From NCBI GenBank assembly GCA_944472135.2, contig OX235266.1, positions 12,503,925 through 12,567,924 on the forward strand: a DNA stretch of 64,000 nt, in the 5' to 3' direction. The translations under genes and the position numbers were made by a program. This DNA is from Trichobilharzia regenti. Its lineage: Eukaryota; Platyhelminthes; Trematoda; Strigeidida; Schistosomatidae. Shown here in pieces: positions 32,985 to 45,026 of the stretch. Within the stretch, counting starts at the first letter, position 1. Each line of letters begins with the position of its first letter. The notes below the pieces were generated by a model that was given only the letters and a program-made list of their open reading frames with translations, did not search any database and was not told where the DNA came from.

Positions 32985-33428
32985 CATTCCGCGTATTTGT
33001 TTGTCAACAGTTTGGTAATCGGTCCTTAGCAAGCCGGAGTTCCTTTTTTGCCTATCTCTTCTAGCTGGGTTTAGTCTACCTTCGATGTGGAGCCTGAGAA
33101 GACGGCTACTGATAAAATTCACCAGTAGCCTGTTGTAAACGCCTTCAGTGTGACATTTATGCGAAGTAACTGAACCACATAGAGGCACTAACAGAGATGA
33201 AATGGAATTTGAAAATCTGGATCTTGTTATTTATGCTGAGTTCAGGAGATCCCCACATTGATTTCGACTTGATTTCCGCAGTGACTATGACATCTTCACC
33301 TACGCCATATGTAATTGAAACGACTCTACCTAAATAAGTAAAGAAGGTGTCTTTGTATAGATTTCTCCCACTGTCGGTGACTGGATAACAGATACAATAG
33401 GAAATGCTTGGAAGAAATTATAGTCACT
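32985..33428 (-). pseudogene. RTE-like LINE, internal fragment
   Basis: TTCGATGTGGAGCCTGAGAA, AGACGGCTACTGATAAAATT, GAATTTGAAAATCTGGATCT and GATTTCTCCCACTGTCGGTG follow the LINE order seen at 39.0-39.8 kb and 48.0-48.3 kb. No 3' end; the copy to its right starts with its own 3' end. Confidence 0.7.
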
Positions 33429-33437
33429 TGGGGAATT

Positions 33438-34110
33438 ATTATTATTCCCTTGAGTTCCAAGTGGAATATAGAGCTTAAACAGTACATCTTCACAATGTCC
33501 TATCTTCTACCGTCGTCTTCAGCTTAGACCACGATTGCACACCATCTCTCATCTCTTTCTCACATGATCTCCTCTATGTCACCCACGCTACCAACAACTA
33601 ATTTGTCCCATTGTGATTCCAACCGAGCGATGGACTGGCCCGTAATGTCGTTCAACGAATTCCTCAATGTATACCCAACCCATTTTCACCTATATATTCG
33701 TCAAGCGATCGGCTCTCACCTGTTAGTTTGTTACCACAGTCTATTGTTGCTAACACTCTCTGACCATTTGATCTTCAGTATGGCGTGTAAGCACCTGTTG
33801 ATGACAGTTTGCAACATGCTGTTGAAAATCTTTTCCGTGACACACTGGTCAAGTTTCTTGCTCGTATAGAAGAACTGATCAACTTGACATTTGTATTCTT
33901 CTTTATTCTGAGATGAAGTGCAGAAGATTTTCAAACTGGTTTCTTATTGATGAAGGTGTATTTTGCCTTCCAATTCTGGTTTTGACATCTTTATCCATTC
34001 CGACGGACTGAAATTGAAACGATGCTGAGATCTGAACAGATCTAGGCAATCGTAGTAAGTGAATGCATCTACACTATTTTGAGAAGGACTTTGAACTGTG
34101 TCACCGACAA
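33438..34110 (-). pseudogene. RTE-like LINE, 3' fragment
   Basis: The minus 3' end at 33440-33470 reads, on plus, ATTATTATTCCCTTGAGTTC and CAAGTGGAATATAGAGCTT. The C-terminal region extends to about 34100 (GACATCTTTATCCATTCCGA). Arranged head-to-tail with the preceding LINE piece. Frameshifted. Confidence 0.8.
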
Positions 34111-34114
34111 TCTC

Positions 34115-36120
34115 TAGCCATTGATTCTTAGAGTCTCAGAGTTCCTGAGACTAAAACTAACCTCAACATAATACACCATATTATAATAGTTACCACAGTG
34201 AACCACTTTTTTAAATCAATCAAATCAATCACCACAGACGCAGCAGTCATCAAACACAAACTCCTGCCCACTCGTCATTATTTTTCTCTTAATTAATTAA
34301 TTTAGAAAATAAGTTGTTTTTTTTTCACCACATCAAGACATGTGACTTCATAAAAAATTCCAGATTATAGAATAAATAAAAAATAAAAACAAAAATTGTC
34401 ACTATCTAAAATAATTGTAATTTTTTCTAAACAAATTTTATAAATCCCATCTGTTCTGTTCAAGTGTTCAATCGTTCAATTGTCCAAGTTATGCCTGTGT
34501 GTGTGTAGGCAGGTTGTGAGACAAAACTTTTTTTAATTAAAGACAAATGTAGCAAATTCGAATGAACACAAATACACACACACACACACAAGAAAACACA
34601 TACACAGACAGATAGACATCTGTAACGCTTAAACAAGGATAGTCAATGCGCGGTGACTAGTTAAAGACTGAAAGCGCGGCGTTTTTGAATCACAGTAAGT
34701 CAATTATTCTAGAACAGAATAGGAGGAGGAAGAAGAAGAAGGAGGACGAGAAGGCGGAGAAGGGTGGAATCGAACTGTATCACTGGACATCTGTTTCTTC
34801 TAATTAATACAGGAATACTACTAATAATAACCATAGGAATTTGAAAGAAACAAGACGCACAATCACACAAATACACTCACCTGAAGAATAGAGAATAAGA
34901 ACGTCGGATATGAATTAAGAAGAGGTAAAATTTGTGAAATTTTCAACTGAAGAAACACTTTTCTTTTTTCTCAAAATTTTTGGTTTTGTGTTGAGAATCG
35001 GCTTGATGTGCATTGCACATTGAACATATGTGTTAGTGTGTTTACGTGTGGGACACACATTTGTTTGTTGAAAAATCAGCTGTTGTTCAACAATCTCTCT
35101 TTCTCTCTCTCTCTCTCCACAGACATATTTTCATATTTCTAGTTAATAATTGTCATTTATTAAAATTTAAATTGAATTTATTATGTAATTATTGATTAAA
35201 ATCTTGTCATTTTGTTTGTAAATTTCTGTTGACTTGGCACTAGGAATTAATCGATGTCATATGTCTTGGTTGTAGCCTTGGTGGTCACTGAATCCCATCA
35301 GTCATCAGGTTAGGTGACTAAGTATCCCGGTATATTTACTAGTAGGTGTCAGCAAGATGTTCTCTGTGGGACTTCTGAACCCTCATTGTGGAACTATACT
35401 GAGGACTAGACCCTACTGATAGCTGGTGCCTTAAGATGGTGGGTGGGACTACCTATCCCAGTGACTCAACGAGCTATACTGGCTGGAAATAATGTTTCTG
35501 TATATCCTGCCATGCCGGAAAGACTATTTGGATAGCGACTATATTAAAAGCTGTTATCGTCATAATATAAGCCGCTCACACTATCTCGGGAGCAAACGCT
35601 TATAGTTGGGGATGTACTAGTACTGTGGTGTTCCCCTCAGATGTCCAGCATACCAGTTATATTGCCTCTCCGTTTTAGACAAGAGTGTTTTAAAGGCTGG
35701 ACTTCATAAATTGTGTATCTCGACTTACTTTGAGGCAGTCGTTGACCTTCTGTCAGTTAGTAACTTATGCTCTAGGTAATCATTGATATATTCATCACAG
35801 GTTTTCAGGAGGTGAACTGTTAACCTGAATAGCTTCGTCGTAGAATATATGTCTCTGAGTGGCACGGTGTCCCATCTCTGAAGTCACAGATATTCCTTGC
35901 AGACGAGAGCCAATTAGAAAGAAACCAGGGCTGTTTGTGGATTACTTACACAACTACCTATCATCGTCGGTTGTTCTTAAACTCAACTCTAAACATCACG
36001 CTATATAATTACTTGAAGTAAATTGAATCATTCACCAACTGAAGCAAATTGACTTACAAGACGTGAGAAAAAAATTCACTCTATGATGTTCTGTTGGATA
36101 TTCTATGCAAGAATGATACG
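34115..36120. other. Mostly unassigned; AT-rich with simple repeats
   Basis: CA repeat (34574-34591), GAGGAGGAAGAAGAAGAAGG tract (34724-34760), CT repeat (35097-35117). About 35800-35930 (CAGGAGGTGAACTGTTAACC, TGAATAGCTTCGTCG) weakly resembles FB-tRNA. No coding signal. The 34.2-35.2 kb part is free of transposons that I recognise. Confidence 0.4.
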
Positions 36121-36124
36121 AATT

Positions 36125-36500
36125 AGTATTATATTCTTGGATTTCAAGTGGAACGCAGAACTTCATGCTGTTCTCTGAAGTGTTTTCTAGCGGTTATCTA
36201 AATGACTTATCCATTATACATTCGAAGTTATGCCTAAGTAGTCGCTTCTCATAATGGTTTCACTCTAGTGATAGCATGAAGTTTGATGTTATTCAACAAA
36301 CAGTCTCCTAAACATTTTTGGAATCCTAAATACATTTTATCCCACACATATATACCGAGCATTAGGCTCTTGGTTGGTTCGTTGTCAAGATTTCTTTCCA
36401 CTAATCTTATTCAACCATCTGATCTTTAGTTTCCCCCAAAAGACAATCGGTCATAATGACTTGCAGCCAACTGGAAGTACTATTGCTCACTAACCTGGAA
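36125..36500 (-). pseudogene. RTE-like LINE, 3' fragment
   Basis: TTCTTGGATTTCAAGTGGAA and CGCAGAACTTCATGCTGTTC (inverted 3' end) then TAGGCTCTTGGTTGGTTCGT and CAACCATCTGATCTTTAG, as in the 38.7-39.0 kb copy. Confidence 0.7.
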
Positions 36501-37004
36501 AAGGAAAGAAATTTAGGTGTTGGTTTAGTGTAAATTAAACTAATCGTTACAAAATCTTCAAACCACAAAACACAAATAAAGGATAGAATACTTCTGAAAT
36601 CAAGCTAGTGAAAACCTCTGAGAAGTTGTTCAGTCGATATATCTTCTTCGATGGGAGTAAAAAATAAGCATAAAGATGTTAAATGTTATCTATGATGGAA
36701 AGGTTCTGTGGCTCAGGTGAATGATTTTGATGTAATTGGAAAACTTGAACACAATTTATTATTCATAACAATATCGCCTCTTACATCCGATTTCTGTTTG
36801 GAGTAGTACAGTTTTTCATATGTCTGTGATAGGTATTGATTAATTCTTGTTGCTTATGCGCTCATTTGATTCTTTGGATAACGCTTCACCCATCAGTGAG
36901 TCTTTCCAACTACTTTGTTATGCGACAGATGAGCTATTCGTTAGACCACTGCGTCATGATATTCAGTTCTTGAGAAATGTGTGTTTGTTGTTACTCGTGG
37001 TTTA

Positions 37005-37195
37005 CAGGTTCGATCATAAAGTGACATCAATTAGAGAACCACTTGACACCATGGGCTACTCGGCAGGTGTTTCGCCGTGGCTTGGAACTCTTCTTCAGTA
37101 CGCATCCATTCGGTATTTGAACCCAACCGAGACCTTCTGGTTGCAAGGCGACCTACTGGACCACTTAGCCACTCCAACCTATTCAGATGGCTGAT
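37005..37195 (-). mobile_element. Salpha-like SINE, degenerate
   Basis: GTGACATCAATTAGAGAACC, GGCAGGTGTTTCGCCGTGGC, CTTCTTCAGTACGCATCCAT, CGAGACCTTCTGGTTGCAAG, GGACCACTTAGCCACT in the reverse family order. Short frames on both strands are repeat-derived. Confidence 0.75.
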
Positions 37196-37394
37196 TCGTG
37201 ATAAACGCGGCACAACCGCCAGCTATTGTCATCAGCATGTAACCATCCTCTTGTGTGACGTGGTGGAGCCTGCTGTTTATGACTTTCATTAGAAGTCGAT
37301 GTTTCACAATGGATATAATCAGTTTCTGGTGACTCTCGGATTAATTTTCAGTTGTTGGTTTGCAGGAATTTGATCGGTTACTGGTTCCAGTGGG

Positions 37395-37592
37395 CGTCAG
37401 TGGCCAACCACGCCCTGCGTGGTTCGGGGTCCTGGCTGACCCACACCTCTATCTCCCTCAGCCAGTTACAAACTTCACAAAAGGGGAGGTTGGGCGTGAG
37501 GCTAGCAACCCCACCCCTTAAAACAACACTGCTACTGAAACTTCAAAGCTGTAGCTTGATACTCTATGTCCCTTTCGAACGCAAAGGAAGAA
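37395..37592 (+). mobile_element. SINE-L copy
   Basis: CAACCACGCCCTGCGTGGTT, CAGCCAGTTACAAACTTCAC, GGTTGGGCGTGAGGCTAGCA, TACTGAAACTTCAAAGCTGT, GATACTCTATGTCCCTTTCG, AACGCAAAGGAAG. The body is well kept and the head decayed. Confidence 0.8.
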
Positions 37593-37607
37593 AAATACCT
37601 GTAATAA

Positions 37608-37770
37608 TGACTTCTGGTTCAAGTTCCAATGGCTGAATGGTCTATGAGCCCACTTTAAAAATAAAAACTCCTGCGCTTCAACCTCGGTGGGTGCGTTGGG
37701 CTTAAGAGTTTAGAACAGGGATGATGCCAGCTCGTGATCAAACATGTGACCATTCACATCCCTACAAAAT
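37608..37770 (+). mobile_element. Salpha-like SINE, degenerate
   Basis: GGTTCAAGTTCCAATGGCTG (A-box region), CTTCAACCTCGGTGGGTGCG (B-box region), TGGGCTTAAGAGTTTAGAAC and GATGCCAGCTCGTGATCAAA. The catalytic part is deleted. Confidence 0.65.
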
Positions 37771-37774
37771 AACA

Positions 37775-38670
37775 CTTCAAGGTTTGTGTCTGACTCCTCA
37801 CTTTCGAAATTATCGTGATTCCAAGATTATTTCTCCACTGCTGTGTGTTCATTGTATGCATATTTTGGACGTATTTTGACTAGGAAATTGCTGATATATT
37901 GATGATGCGCTAACTGTGGTTAGATGAACAACCCAGAATGGTTTCCTTCCCATGTATCGCCAGGTTACTTTAAATATTATCTTTATTTGTACTATTATTA
38001 CTGTGTGTTACAACTGCATCCTCTAGTCTCAGTTCCACAATTTTATATAAGACCAACTATTTTGTTTTCAGTCATTTTTATGTTTCCCGTTGATCGACTT
38101 ACAGTGAACCAGAACTGTCAGTTTCTGTTGGTATGTTTTTCCCTATTACGGACGCTTCAACAATTTCTGAAGATTATCGCGATTTTATTTAGTGGATGAA
38201 GGACTGATGGCTAATGCTTTAACGTCGGAAAATTGGGTATTGTTTACGACTTTGAGTGGGAATGCCATCACTCACTGCAAATGCAATGGCATCCAGTTGA
38301 TGAGTTCCAAATGGAATAAGATATTCTTATCTTAGATTCTACTTAATACCAAACACTCTGTTATCCGATCACTATGACGACATAGTCATAATTTCCATCT
38401 ACGCTTATAAATATGCACAGTCTACTTTACACACACTCACAATAACTGAATACTTGGATTATATAAATACTTGAATGAATTTATCCTTGTCACAAGTATA
38501 ACGATTAACTTGATTTTAATCTACACATTTATCATGCCTGAACCTCCAATTTCTTTTAACCACTTTGATTTAAAATTTATTAGGTGCGATATTTTCCGGA
38601 AAAAGCATAAGTGTTAACCAATATACTGAGTTCTTGTAGTTTAATACAACTGAATACAAACCAAATCTCA
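37775..38670. other. Gene-free stretch
   Basis: A hydrophobic 91-residue plus frame (37924-38199) has no recognised motif and no supporting context. I do not call it a gene. Confidence 0.35.
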
Positions 38671-38673
38671 ACA

Positions 38674-39120
38674 GTCCCTTGGGTTCTGATTGGCATGTAG
38701 GGCTTCAGCAACACATTGCCACTAAGTTCTATTCTCTGGTATCCTCTTCAGATGGGACCACAATTGACCACAGTGTATCATCTCCTCCTCGCCACACGAT
38801 CTCCTGTATGTCGCACTCTCATCGACGACACACTCATCGCTTTCCATAAGGATTCCACTAGGGCGTTGAAATGGCACGCGATATCGTTCGACAGCCTCCT
38901 CAACCTATACCCTATACATCTCTATTTTCTTCTGCATATTTATTGAGCAGTCAGCTCTTGGTTGGTTCGCCGCCAGACAGAGTTTCTTAATGGTAATTCT
39001 TTCTGGCCGGCCATTTCATCTTCAATACACAGCCAGCTAAGGCGACTGTTGATAAAAAGCTGTAACTTGGTGAAAACCCTTTTCGTAACGCGCGCCAAGT
39101 TTCTCACCTGTATAGTATAG
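38674..39120 (-). pseudogene. RTE-like LINE, 3' part (before SINE-L insertion)
   Basis: The inverted 3' end CCTTGGGTTCTGATTGGCAT, GTAGGGCTTCAGC, then the C-terminal coding region to CAAGTTTCTCACCTGTATAG, where a SINE-L interrupts it. It continues at 39373. Confidence 0.8.
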
Positions 39121-39372
39121 TGCGTCGGTGGCACAGCGGTTAGGACGCTTGCCGACCATGCACATGGTCCGGGGTTCGATCCCCGGCCACAGACGCACTC
39201 CTTTGCCTCGCTAAGCCAGAACTACTGCTGGTAAAGAGGAAAGGTGGGGAATAAGGCTGGCTAGCAACCCCATCCTGTAAAAATAAACACCACTGCTACA
39301 GAAACTTCAAGCCACCAGCTTGAAGCCCTATGTTCCACTGGGAACGTGAAGGAAAAATTATTTATTAAATAT
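39121..39372 (+). mobile_element. SINE-L nested in LINE
   Basis: Inserted in the LINE with a TATAG duplication (39116-39120 and 39373-39377). The head TGCGTCGGTGGCACAGCGGT...CCACAGACGCA folds like a tRNA: a long acceptor-like stem (TGCGTC/GACGCA plus GTGG/CCAC), GACCA/TGGTC anticodon-like stem, and CCGGGGTTCGATCCCCGG T-arm. The body is followed by CTTGAAGCCCTATGTTCCAC, GGAACGTGAAGGAA and an AT-rich tail. It is among the best preserved copies. Confidence 0.9.
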
Positions 39373-39865
39373 TATAGAAGAAATGACTGACTTTATATAT
39401 ATGTTAAAATCCCCAATCTTGTTCTCAACTCTGGCTGGCTGACTGCAGACAATTTCCAAACTGCATTCAGTTTAGTGAAGGCGTATTTTGTCTTTCCGAT
39501 TCTGACTGGCTTTCACATCTTTATATGTGCTTTTTTTTGACTGCGTGTGGTTGCAGTCATGCTTCATAGATAAGTGAAACCAAGAATTAACTTCTATCAA
39601 ACCTCTTCTGTTGATGGTGATTGGTGCTGGTTGTTGTTGTTGTTGGTGTTCGTTGGTTGGTTATCTACATCACCCCTGTCTTCTATACATTTTCAGCTGG
39701 AGTCCTGTCGGCGCTGCACGCCTCTTGTTCCAGTTTGTTGGTTTTTGTCTGCATATCATCCAGTGTTTGTGACATTAGACATAAATCATTAAAGCCTGAA
39801 GTCCACATCTTCTGGACTTTTCTTTTCAGTCATCTTGAAGACGAATGAAATGCTGAGAATTCCAA
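39373..39865 (-). pseudogene. RTE-like LINE, continuation after SINE-L
   Basis: TATAGAAGAAATGACTGACT through AAGGCGTATTTTGTCTTTCC, the inverted CAA tract (GGTTGTTGTTGTTGTTGGTG near 39628) and TGTTTGTGACATTAGACATA. Collinear with the 38674-39120 piece, so both are one insertion. Frames of about 75 residues here are antisense shadows. Confidence 0.8.
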
Positions 39866-40539
39866 TACAAGTAGCCTACAGGGTGTGAAAACACACGAAA
39901 ACAAACAATCACCTATAAGGTCACCAGGAGAGATGACTAGTAATAAACTCGTGGGGAAATCTACAAAAGCTGACTTCATCAAACTGAAGTTTACGCTGAA
40001 TATGTTGCCTAGTATGGCAATGAAAGCTTTGCAACTATAAACAATTCAACTGCTCAGAAAACGCAACGTCATCTAGAACTTGTAATCTGTAGGCTATTGG
40101 TTTGAGTTTTGTCGCCGTCCAGATTCTCATTTCACCTCTAATCATCCCCAAATACATCAATATCAGTCTGTTAACCCAGATGTGTAGAAGAGATCCTCAA
40201 CGCCAATTATTATTTCTTTACGGAGATAGGGAGATCAGTAGATGTCTATGGCAGAACGAGCATGGAGCCTCAGTTTTTAACTATTGAGGCTGCTACTTTG
40301 ATTAGTTCTACGCCTCAGCTTTTCGTTTTATTGATAACCATCACTCATAGTGCGTATAATTATTTTAAGGTTAGTAGTTTAAAAGTATGTAAAGTGAGGA
40401 TATAAGTACATTTATGGTATAAATTTACACACACACACTGTGATACGCTTTCAAGTAGTACTATACTTCTGATTGGGTTACTATGTGCAGTGACAACACA
40501 GAGTAGAGGAATTATAGAATTATCTTGATTTCAGTTACT

Positions 40540-40765
40540 CGATTTCATCACGAACCGAAGTCAGTTTAACAAACCAATGAAAACCATAGAACACTGAACA
40601 GCTGTTACGTTCATCTAGTTTTAGGATTCTTCATCAGTGCTCCAGCCTGACTCCACGCGCCACTGATCGAACCGCGAACCATCGGGTTACGAGACCAAAG
40701 TTATCGACCATTTAGTCACTTGAGTTGGAACCCAGTGACCTGTGAATTCTAAATTTGCCAACCTG
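40540..40765 (-). mobile_element. Salpha-like SINE, degenerate
   Basis: GAACCGAAGTCAGTTTAACA, AACACTGAACAGCTGTTACG, GATTCTTCATCAGTGCTCCA, GATCGAACCGCGAACCATCG, ACCATTTAGTCACTTGAGTT in reverse family order. Confidence 0.7.
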
Positions 40766-41149
40766 AATTATTATTCTAAGATATTTGTCTGCGGCTGAAT
40801 AGTCTTCAAGAAATGTATATTAGCTCAGAAAATGATAAAGTACAAACCAATGATAGAGTACCTTATTCTTCTAGTGACACAAAGCAATAAAATGTCTGAT
40901 AAAGTTATCCTGTCCCAGTTTTATCCACATACATTGATGAGTGCTGTTGGGCGGTTTCAGACTTCAGGGATAAACAGCTAATAAGTTTAACTTAGTCCTT
41001 AGCTCGTGATCAGACTTACAAACAATGTCTTCTAACTTGATATTCGGTGACCACCTACTATTTATGAGGTAACAGTTAATCGGCGATTTAATGAATTCAT
41101 CGAAGTTAAAAATTTGTTCCCCAAGAGAGCCACACACTTGGTGCCATTA

Positions 41150-41830
41150 AATTAGCCTATCACAATTTGCACAAGTAATAATTAAGTCTGTAGATGATCT
41201 GGACTTCTCAGATGATTTATGTTGAATGTCACACAAACTTGAGGCCATACAAACGAAAATTAACAAACCCCCAGAAGAAGAAGAAGTAAAGATGGGACTT
41301 GAAACGAACATGAAGAAGATGGGGGTGATTCTGACAGCAACAACAATGACAACAACAATCGCCGATTTGACAACAACTTATCTAGACAAAATCACTTCAA
41401 CTACAGGCAAAATGTAAGAGAATGTGAAAACCAGAATCCAAAAGGCAAGAAAGACCTTCTTCATTCTGAAATCAGTGTGTAAGTCTCCTGCACTGAGCTA
41501 GTAGTTTAAGGAACAGGATTCGTAATTTCAACGGTATTATTAATTCTTTCAGAGACTTGACGATCGTCTCATGAACAGCGTTTCAAAATGACCACTGCAG
41601 AATTTTGTCAGCAGCTGCCTTCACCTGCTCTATATGAAAGATCAGACAAGCAGAAGGAATTAGTAACAAGAAACTCTGGGAACGAAGGACAGTTTATTGC
41701 TCCACAAAGATGACGGAAAAATTGGAGATGGATCAAGCATACTTTGACGAGGCCGTTGAATAACATCGCATGCTAGGTCATTACGTCTGCTTGATACGAC
41801 TAGGAGCTATAAATTGTGCTCTAAACATGG
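41150..41830 (+). pseudogene. RTE-like LINE, fragment from RT motif C onward
   Basis: GTAGATGATCTGGACTTCTC corresponds to the LDF(A/S)DD region of RT motif C. Next are the MSHKLEAIQTKINKPPEEEE segment (41226 frame), the CAA/ACA tract (41337-41365), the ATCCAAAAGGCAAGAAAGAC block and the C-terminal region to about 41820. Frameshifted; 3' end missing. Confidence 0.8.
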
Positions 41831-41937
41831 TCATCAGTAAGCATTACTGTATAACAACACTTTGCGACTTTATCAAAATATGTTTTATCCACAATGGAAT
41901 TGTCTCAGAATTGTTCAGAAGAATGTACGCAAATTAA

Positions 41938-43440
41938 TTATTATTTCTTTTAATTCCTAAGTGAGCGTAGGGCTTCAGCCGCGCGTCTCCATTGCATTTG
42001 GTTCTCTGCTAGAGTTTTCACCTGGCTTCAAGTCTTCCCACATGCTTTCATCTCCTTTTCACACGACCTCCTTCAAGTCACTTTTGGACGACCAACTAGC
42101 AACTTCTTATTCGGGTTCCACTCAAAGGCTTTTCTTGTGATGTCACTTGATGGTTTCCTCAGAGTATGGCCAGCCAATCCATCTCCATTTCTTCCTGCCT
42201 ATTTGTTTCACAATCGGTTCCTGGTTGGTTCGCCCACAGAGATCCCTGATGCTGATATATTCTGGCCGGCCATCTAATCTTGAGTATTGAGCGAAGACAT
42301 CTAGGTGTTGATGAAGGTCTGAAGTTTGTTTGAGATGCTCTTTAATGACGCGCCAGGTCTCTGATCCGTATAGGAGTACTGGCTTCACAATGGAGTTGAA
42401 AATCTGGATTTTATTTTTGATGATGAGTGTTGTTGACCTCCACACAGACTTTAGAGTAATGAAAGCTTGTCTTGCTTTCCCGATCCTCGCTACTTTGATA
42501 TCCTTGTCAGTTCCGTCCGCCTGTAGTTGAAACGATGCTTCCCAGGTAGGTGAAGGAGGCTGTTTCTTTCAGGTTACTCCCATTTATGCTGATTGTTGTC
42601 TGTTGTTGTCGCTGTTGGCCATGAATCTTCATCACCTCTGTCTTCACCTTCTCTATGTTCACCTGAAGTCCTATCTTCTCTGGATGCTTCTTCTGCCAAC
42701 TTGTTGCTCTTCACTTGGATATCTTCCGGTTTGTGGGAAACCAGAGACATATCGTCGGCAAAGTCCAGATCCTCCAAATTTTTGTCTGGGTCGATTTATG
42801 CCTGTTTTGCCATTGCCCGCTGTCTGTTGCATTATCCAATCTATTACAATCAGGAAAATCATTGGCGATAGTAGACAGCCTTGCCTCACATCCGTCCTCA
42901 CTTCAAAGGCTTTCGTTAGTTTCCCGTTGTAGATTACTTGGCATGTAGCATTGTCATATAACTGTTGGATGTGATGTATAATTGTTGGCTGCACCTCTTC
43001 GTAGTAGCGAAGTAGTTGCCAAATCTCATCTTGATCGACGCTGTCGAAGGCCTTTTCAAAGTCGATGAAGTTGAGATGGAGAGATGACTGCCATTCCAAG
43101 CTTTGTTCACTGCTGATCCGTAGTTTGACAATTTGATCAATCCATGAATTGTTTCTCCTGGATTCAGCTTGTTCCGGTCGAAGGTTTTCATCCAAGGCTT
43201 GTTTGATTTTCTCCAGGATGATGCGGCTTAGTATTTTGTTTGGGATGGACAGGAGCAGGAGCATAATTTCGCGCCAGTTTTTGCGTTGACTTAAGTCTCC
43301 TTTCTTTGGTAGTTTTGAATAAGTATCCTTTCTTCCACTCCTCTGATATCTCACCCTCTTTTCACACCTTCTCTAGTAGTGGCGTCATCAAGTCCGCTGT
43401 TGTCTATGGGTACACCTGGTCCTGCTGTTTTTCCAGCCAT
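41938..43440 (-). pseudogene. RTE-like LINE with most of the RT domain
   Basis: The best LINE copy here. The minus frame 43354-42671 carries the KKGDLSQRKNWREIMLL fingers block, RT motif A FIDFEKAFDSVD and motif B VRQGCLLSP followed by DWIMQQT. After a frameshift the frame 42777-42574 gives motif C LDFADDMSLVSHK. Then come an inverted CAA tract (about 42595-42620) and the C-terminal LLYGSETWRVIKEH block (frame 42445-42143). The 3' end at 41946 reads, on plus, AATTCCTAAGTGAGCGTAGG. No apurinic endonuclease domain is present, because the copy is 5'-truncated. Catalytic Asp residues of motifs A and C are intact, but frameshifts make the copy non-coding as a whole. Confidence 0.9.
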
Positions 43441-43784
43441 AAGCATCTTTATTTTAAACAGTGTTTATGTATAGTACAGAATTTTCAGCATGGTTTATTC
43501 CATGATATATTTACTTCATAGAGAGCCTTCAAGTAAATAAAAGTAGATCGTGTGATACACTGCTTTCTGACTTTCTTAGATGCTCGTGAAAGTAAATCAT
43601 ACCATTATGGAGTCATTTTTTATTGTACTGCAATTAACTGAACAAAAGAAATTGTGTACAATATACTAATGACGTTTTTCTGCAGCCTACGTTATACTCA
43701 AGCCGTCTTCATACCTGAAGCCACGTCCTACTGAATAATTAATAACAAGTAGTTGTATACCAGAGATTACATTTATTTCAAGTT

Positions 43785-43855
43785 TCATCAGGAATTGAGA
43801 CCCTGGTTTCCAGTGGTTCTCTAATTGTCGTGAGTTCATGATTAAAACTGAAATT
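43785..43855 (+). mobile_element. Salpha-like SINE, 3' tail scrap
   Basis: CTGGTTTCCAGTGGTTCTCT then AATTGTCGTGAGTTCATGAT matches only the post-hammerhead tail. Confidence 0.55.
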
Positions 43856-43859
43856 TACT

Positions 43860-44735
43860 CTCGTCAGACATATTTCTGTTATGATCTCAGTTGTCCATGG
43901 AAATGGACTCGTCACATCAACAGTTGATATGACCGAGTCGATTTATGCCTGGGTACAATAATACTTATGCAGTTAACAGCTCAACTGATATGCTAAACAC
44001 GCCTATCCACCTTTATTAGTAACTTCTGCCTCATTGAGCCTTGTAGATATTAAAAGACGGAGATTGGAACCTGTGACTATGTGGATAAAATTTTATTAAG
44101 AAGTAGATTGTTCCGGTTGATTGGGGATTCGACTAAGGTCGGCGATAAATAAATACTCTAATTGGTTGGCAATATATGACCAAGATCAGGGTGGAAGAAC
44201 AAGGTTTTTTTAAATTTTACAGTCATCTGAATCTCATGATGACTCATCAGAAGATTACCACTTTAAGCCGGTTCCTATCAACCTCATTCCAATCCGTGAT
44301 CGCATTAAATTGATCGAAATAAGAACAGAAGTTGTAATCCAGACGAAAAGTTACCCCACTCATCTTGAAGCAAACAATCAGAATGAACCAGGCTAATTTA
44401 TACTTGAAATACTGTACATATATTCGAATTCGAAATGTGCCAGTTACTTCGAGATTTGCGGTTTACACACTTCGAGGAGATGATATTTCACGACAGTTCT
44501 TTTTGAAAATCGAGAATAATCAGGTCATGGTTTTTATGGTTTTCCTTCATACGATAAATGTCAGTCACGGAAGCAAGTACAGGTGCATCAGTGGGTGGTG
44601 TCTCAGTCAGTCAATCAGTACTATATTGCGTCAATCGTTTATGTTTGCCTTTTCGACTGACATTTATGATATCAAGAAAGATCATATATATTATATTATT
44701 AGAATATTTTTGGTTTCTAGGGAAAACTGTGATGA
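43860..44735. other. Unassigned stretch
   Basis: A 128-residue plus frame (44365-44751) runs into the SINE-L head, has biased composition and no recognised motif. I do not support it as a gene. Confidence 0.35.
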
Positions 44736-44737
44736 AA

Positions 44738-44938
44738 TGTCGGTGGTATAGCGGTTAGCACGCTCGCCGGCCATGCATATGGTCCGGGGTTCGATCCCCG
44801 GCCACGGACGCACTCTTTTACCTCACTGAGCCAGAAATAATGCTGGTAAAATTAAACACTGCTACAGAAACTTCAAGCCACTAGCTTGGAGCCCTATGTT
44901 CCACTGGGGACGTGAAGGAAAAATTATTATTATTATTA
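44738..44938 (+). mobile_element. SINE-L with near-complete tRNA-like fold
   Basis: The head GTCGGTGG...CCACGGAC pairs at most acceptor positions, with D-arm-like AGC/GCT, CCAT/ATGG anticodon-like stem and a perfect CCGGG/CCCGG T-stem around GTTCGATC. The body is shortened (about 60 bp lost) and the tail is CTTGGAGCCCTATGTTCCAC, GGGGACGTGAAGGAA and an ATT repeat (44920-44938). Confidence 0.9.
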
Positions 44939-44986
44939 TCAAACTATGTCAACTGCAAAATTCAAAGTAATTGGGGCATTGAGAAT

Positions 44987-44989
<3 letters not shown>

Positions 44990-45022
<33 letters not shown>
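44990..45022. repeat. (TA)n microsatellite
   Basis: About 16 uninterrupted TA units. Confidence 0.95.

Positions 45023-45026
<4 letters not shown>

Noticed and set aside
34724..34760. Acidic/basic protein-coding tract (GAGGAGGAAGAAG)
   Set aside because: Simple repeat without a supporting open frame.
44365..44751. 128-residue plus frame
   Set aside because: No recognisable motif, runs into a SINE-L head, composition like random AT-rich DNA.
44738..44812. Functional tRNA gene
   Set aside because: The fold is tRNA-like, but it is followed by the SINE-L body and tail, the anticodon loop is not a proper 7-nt loop, and there are several similar copies.
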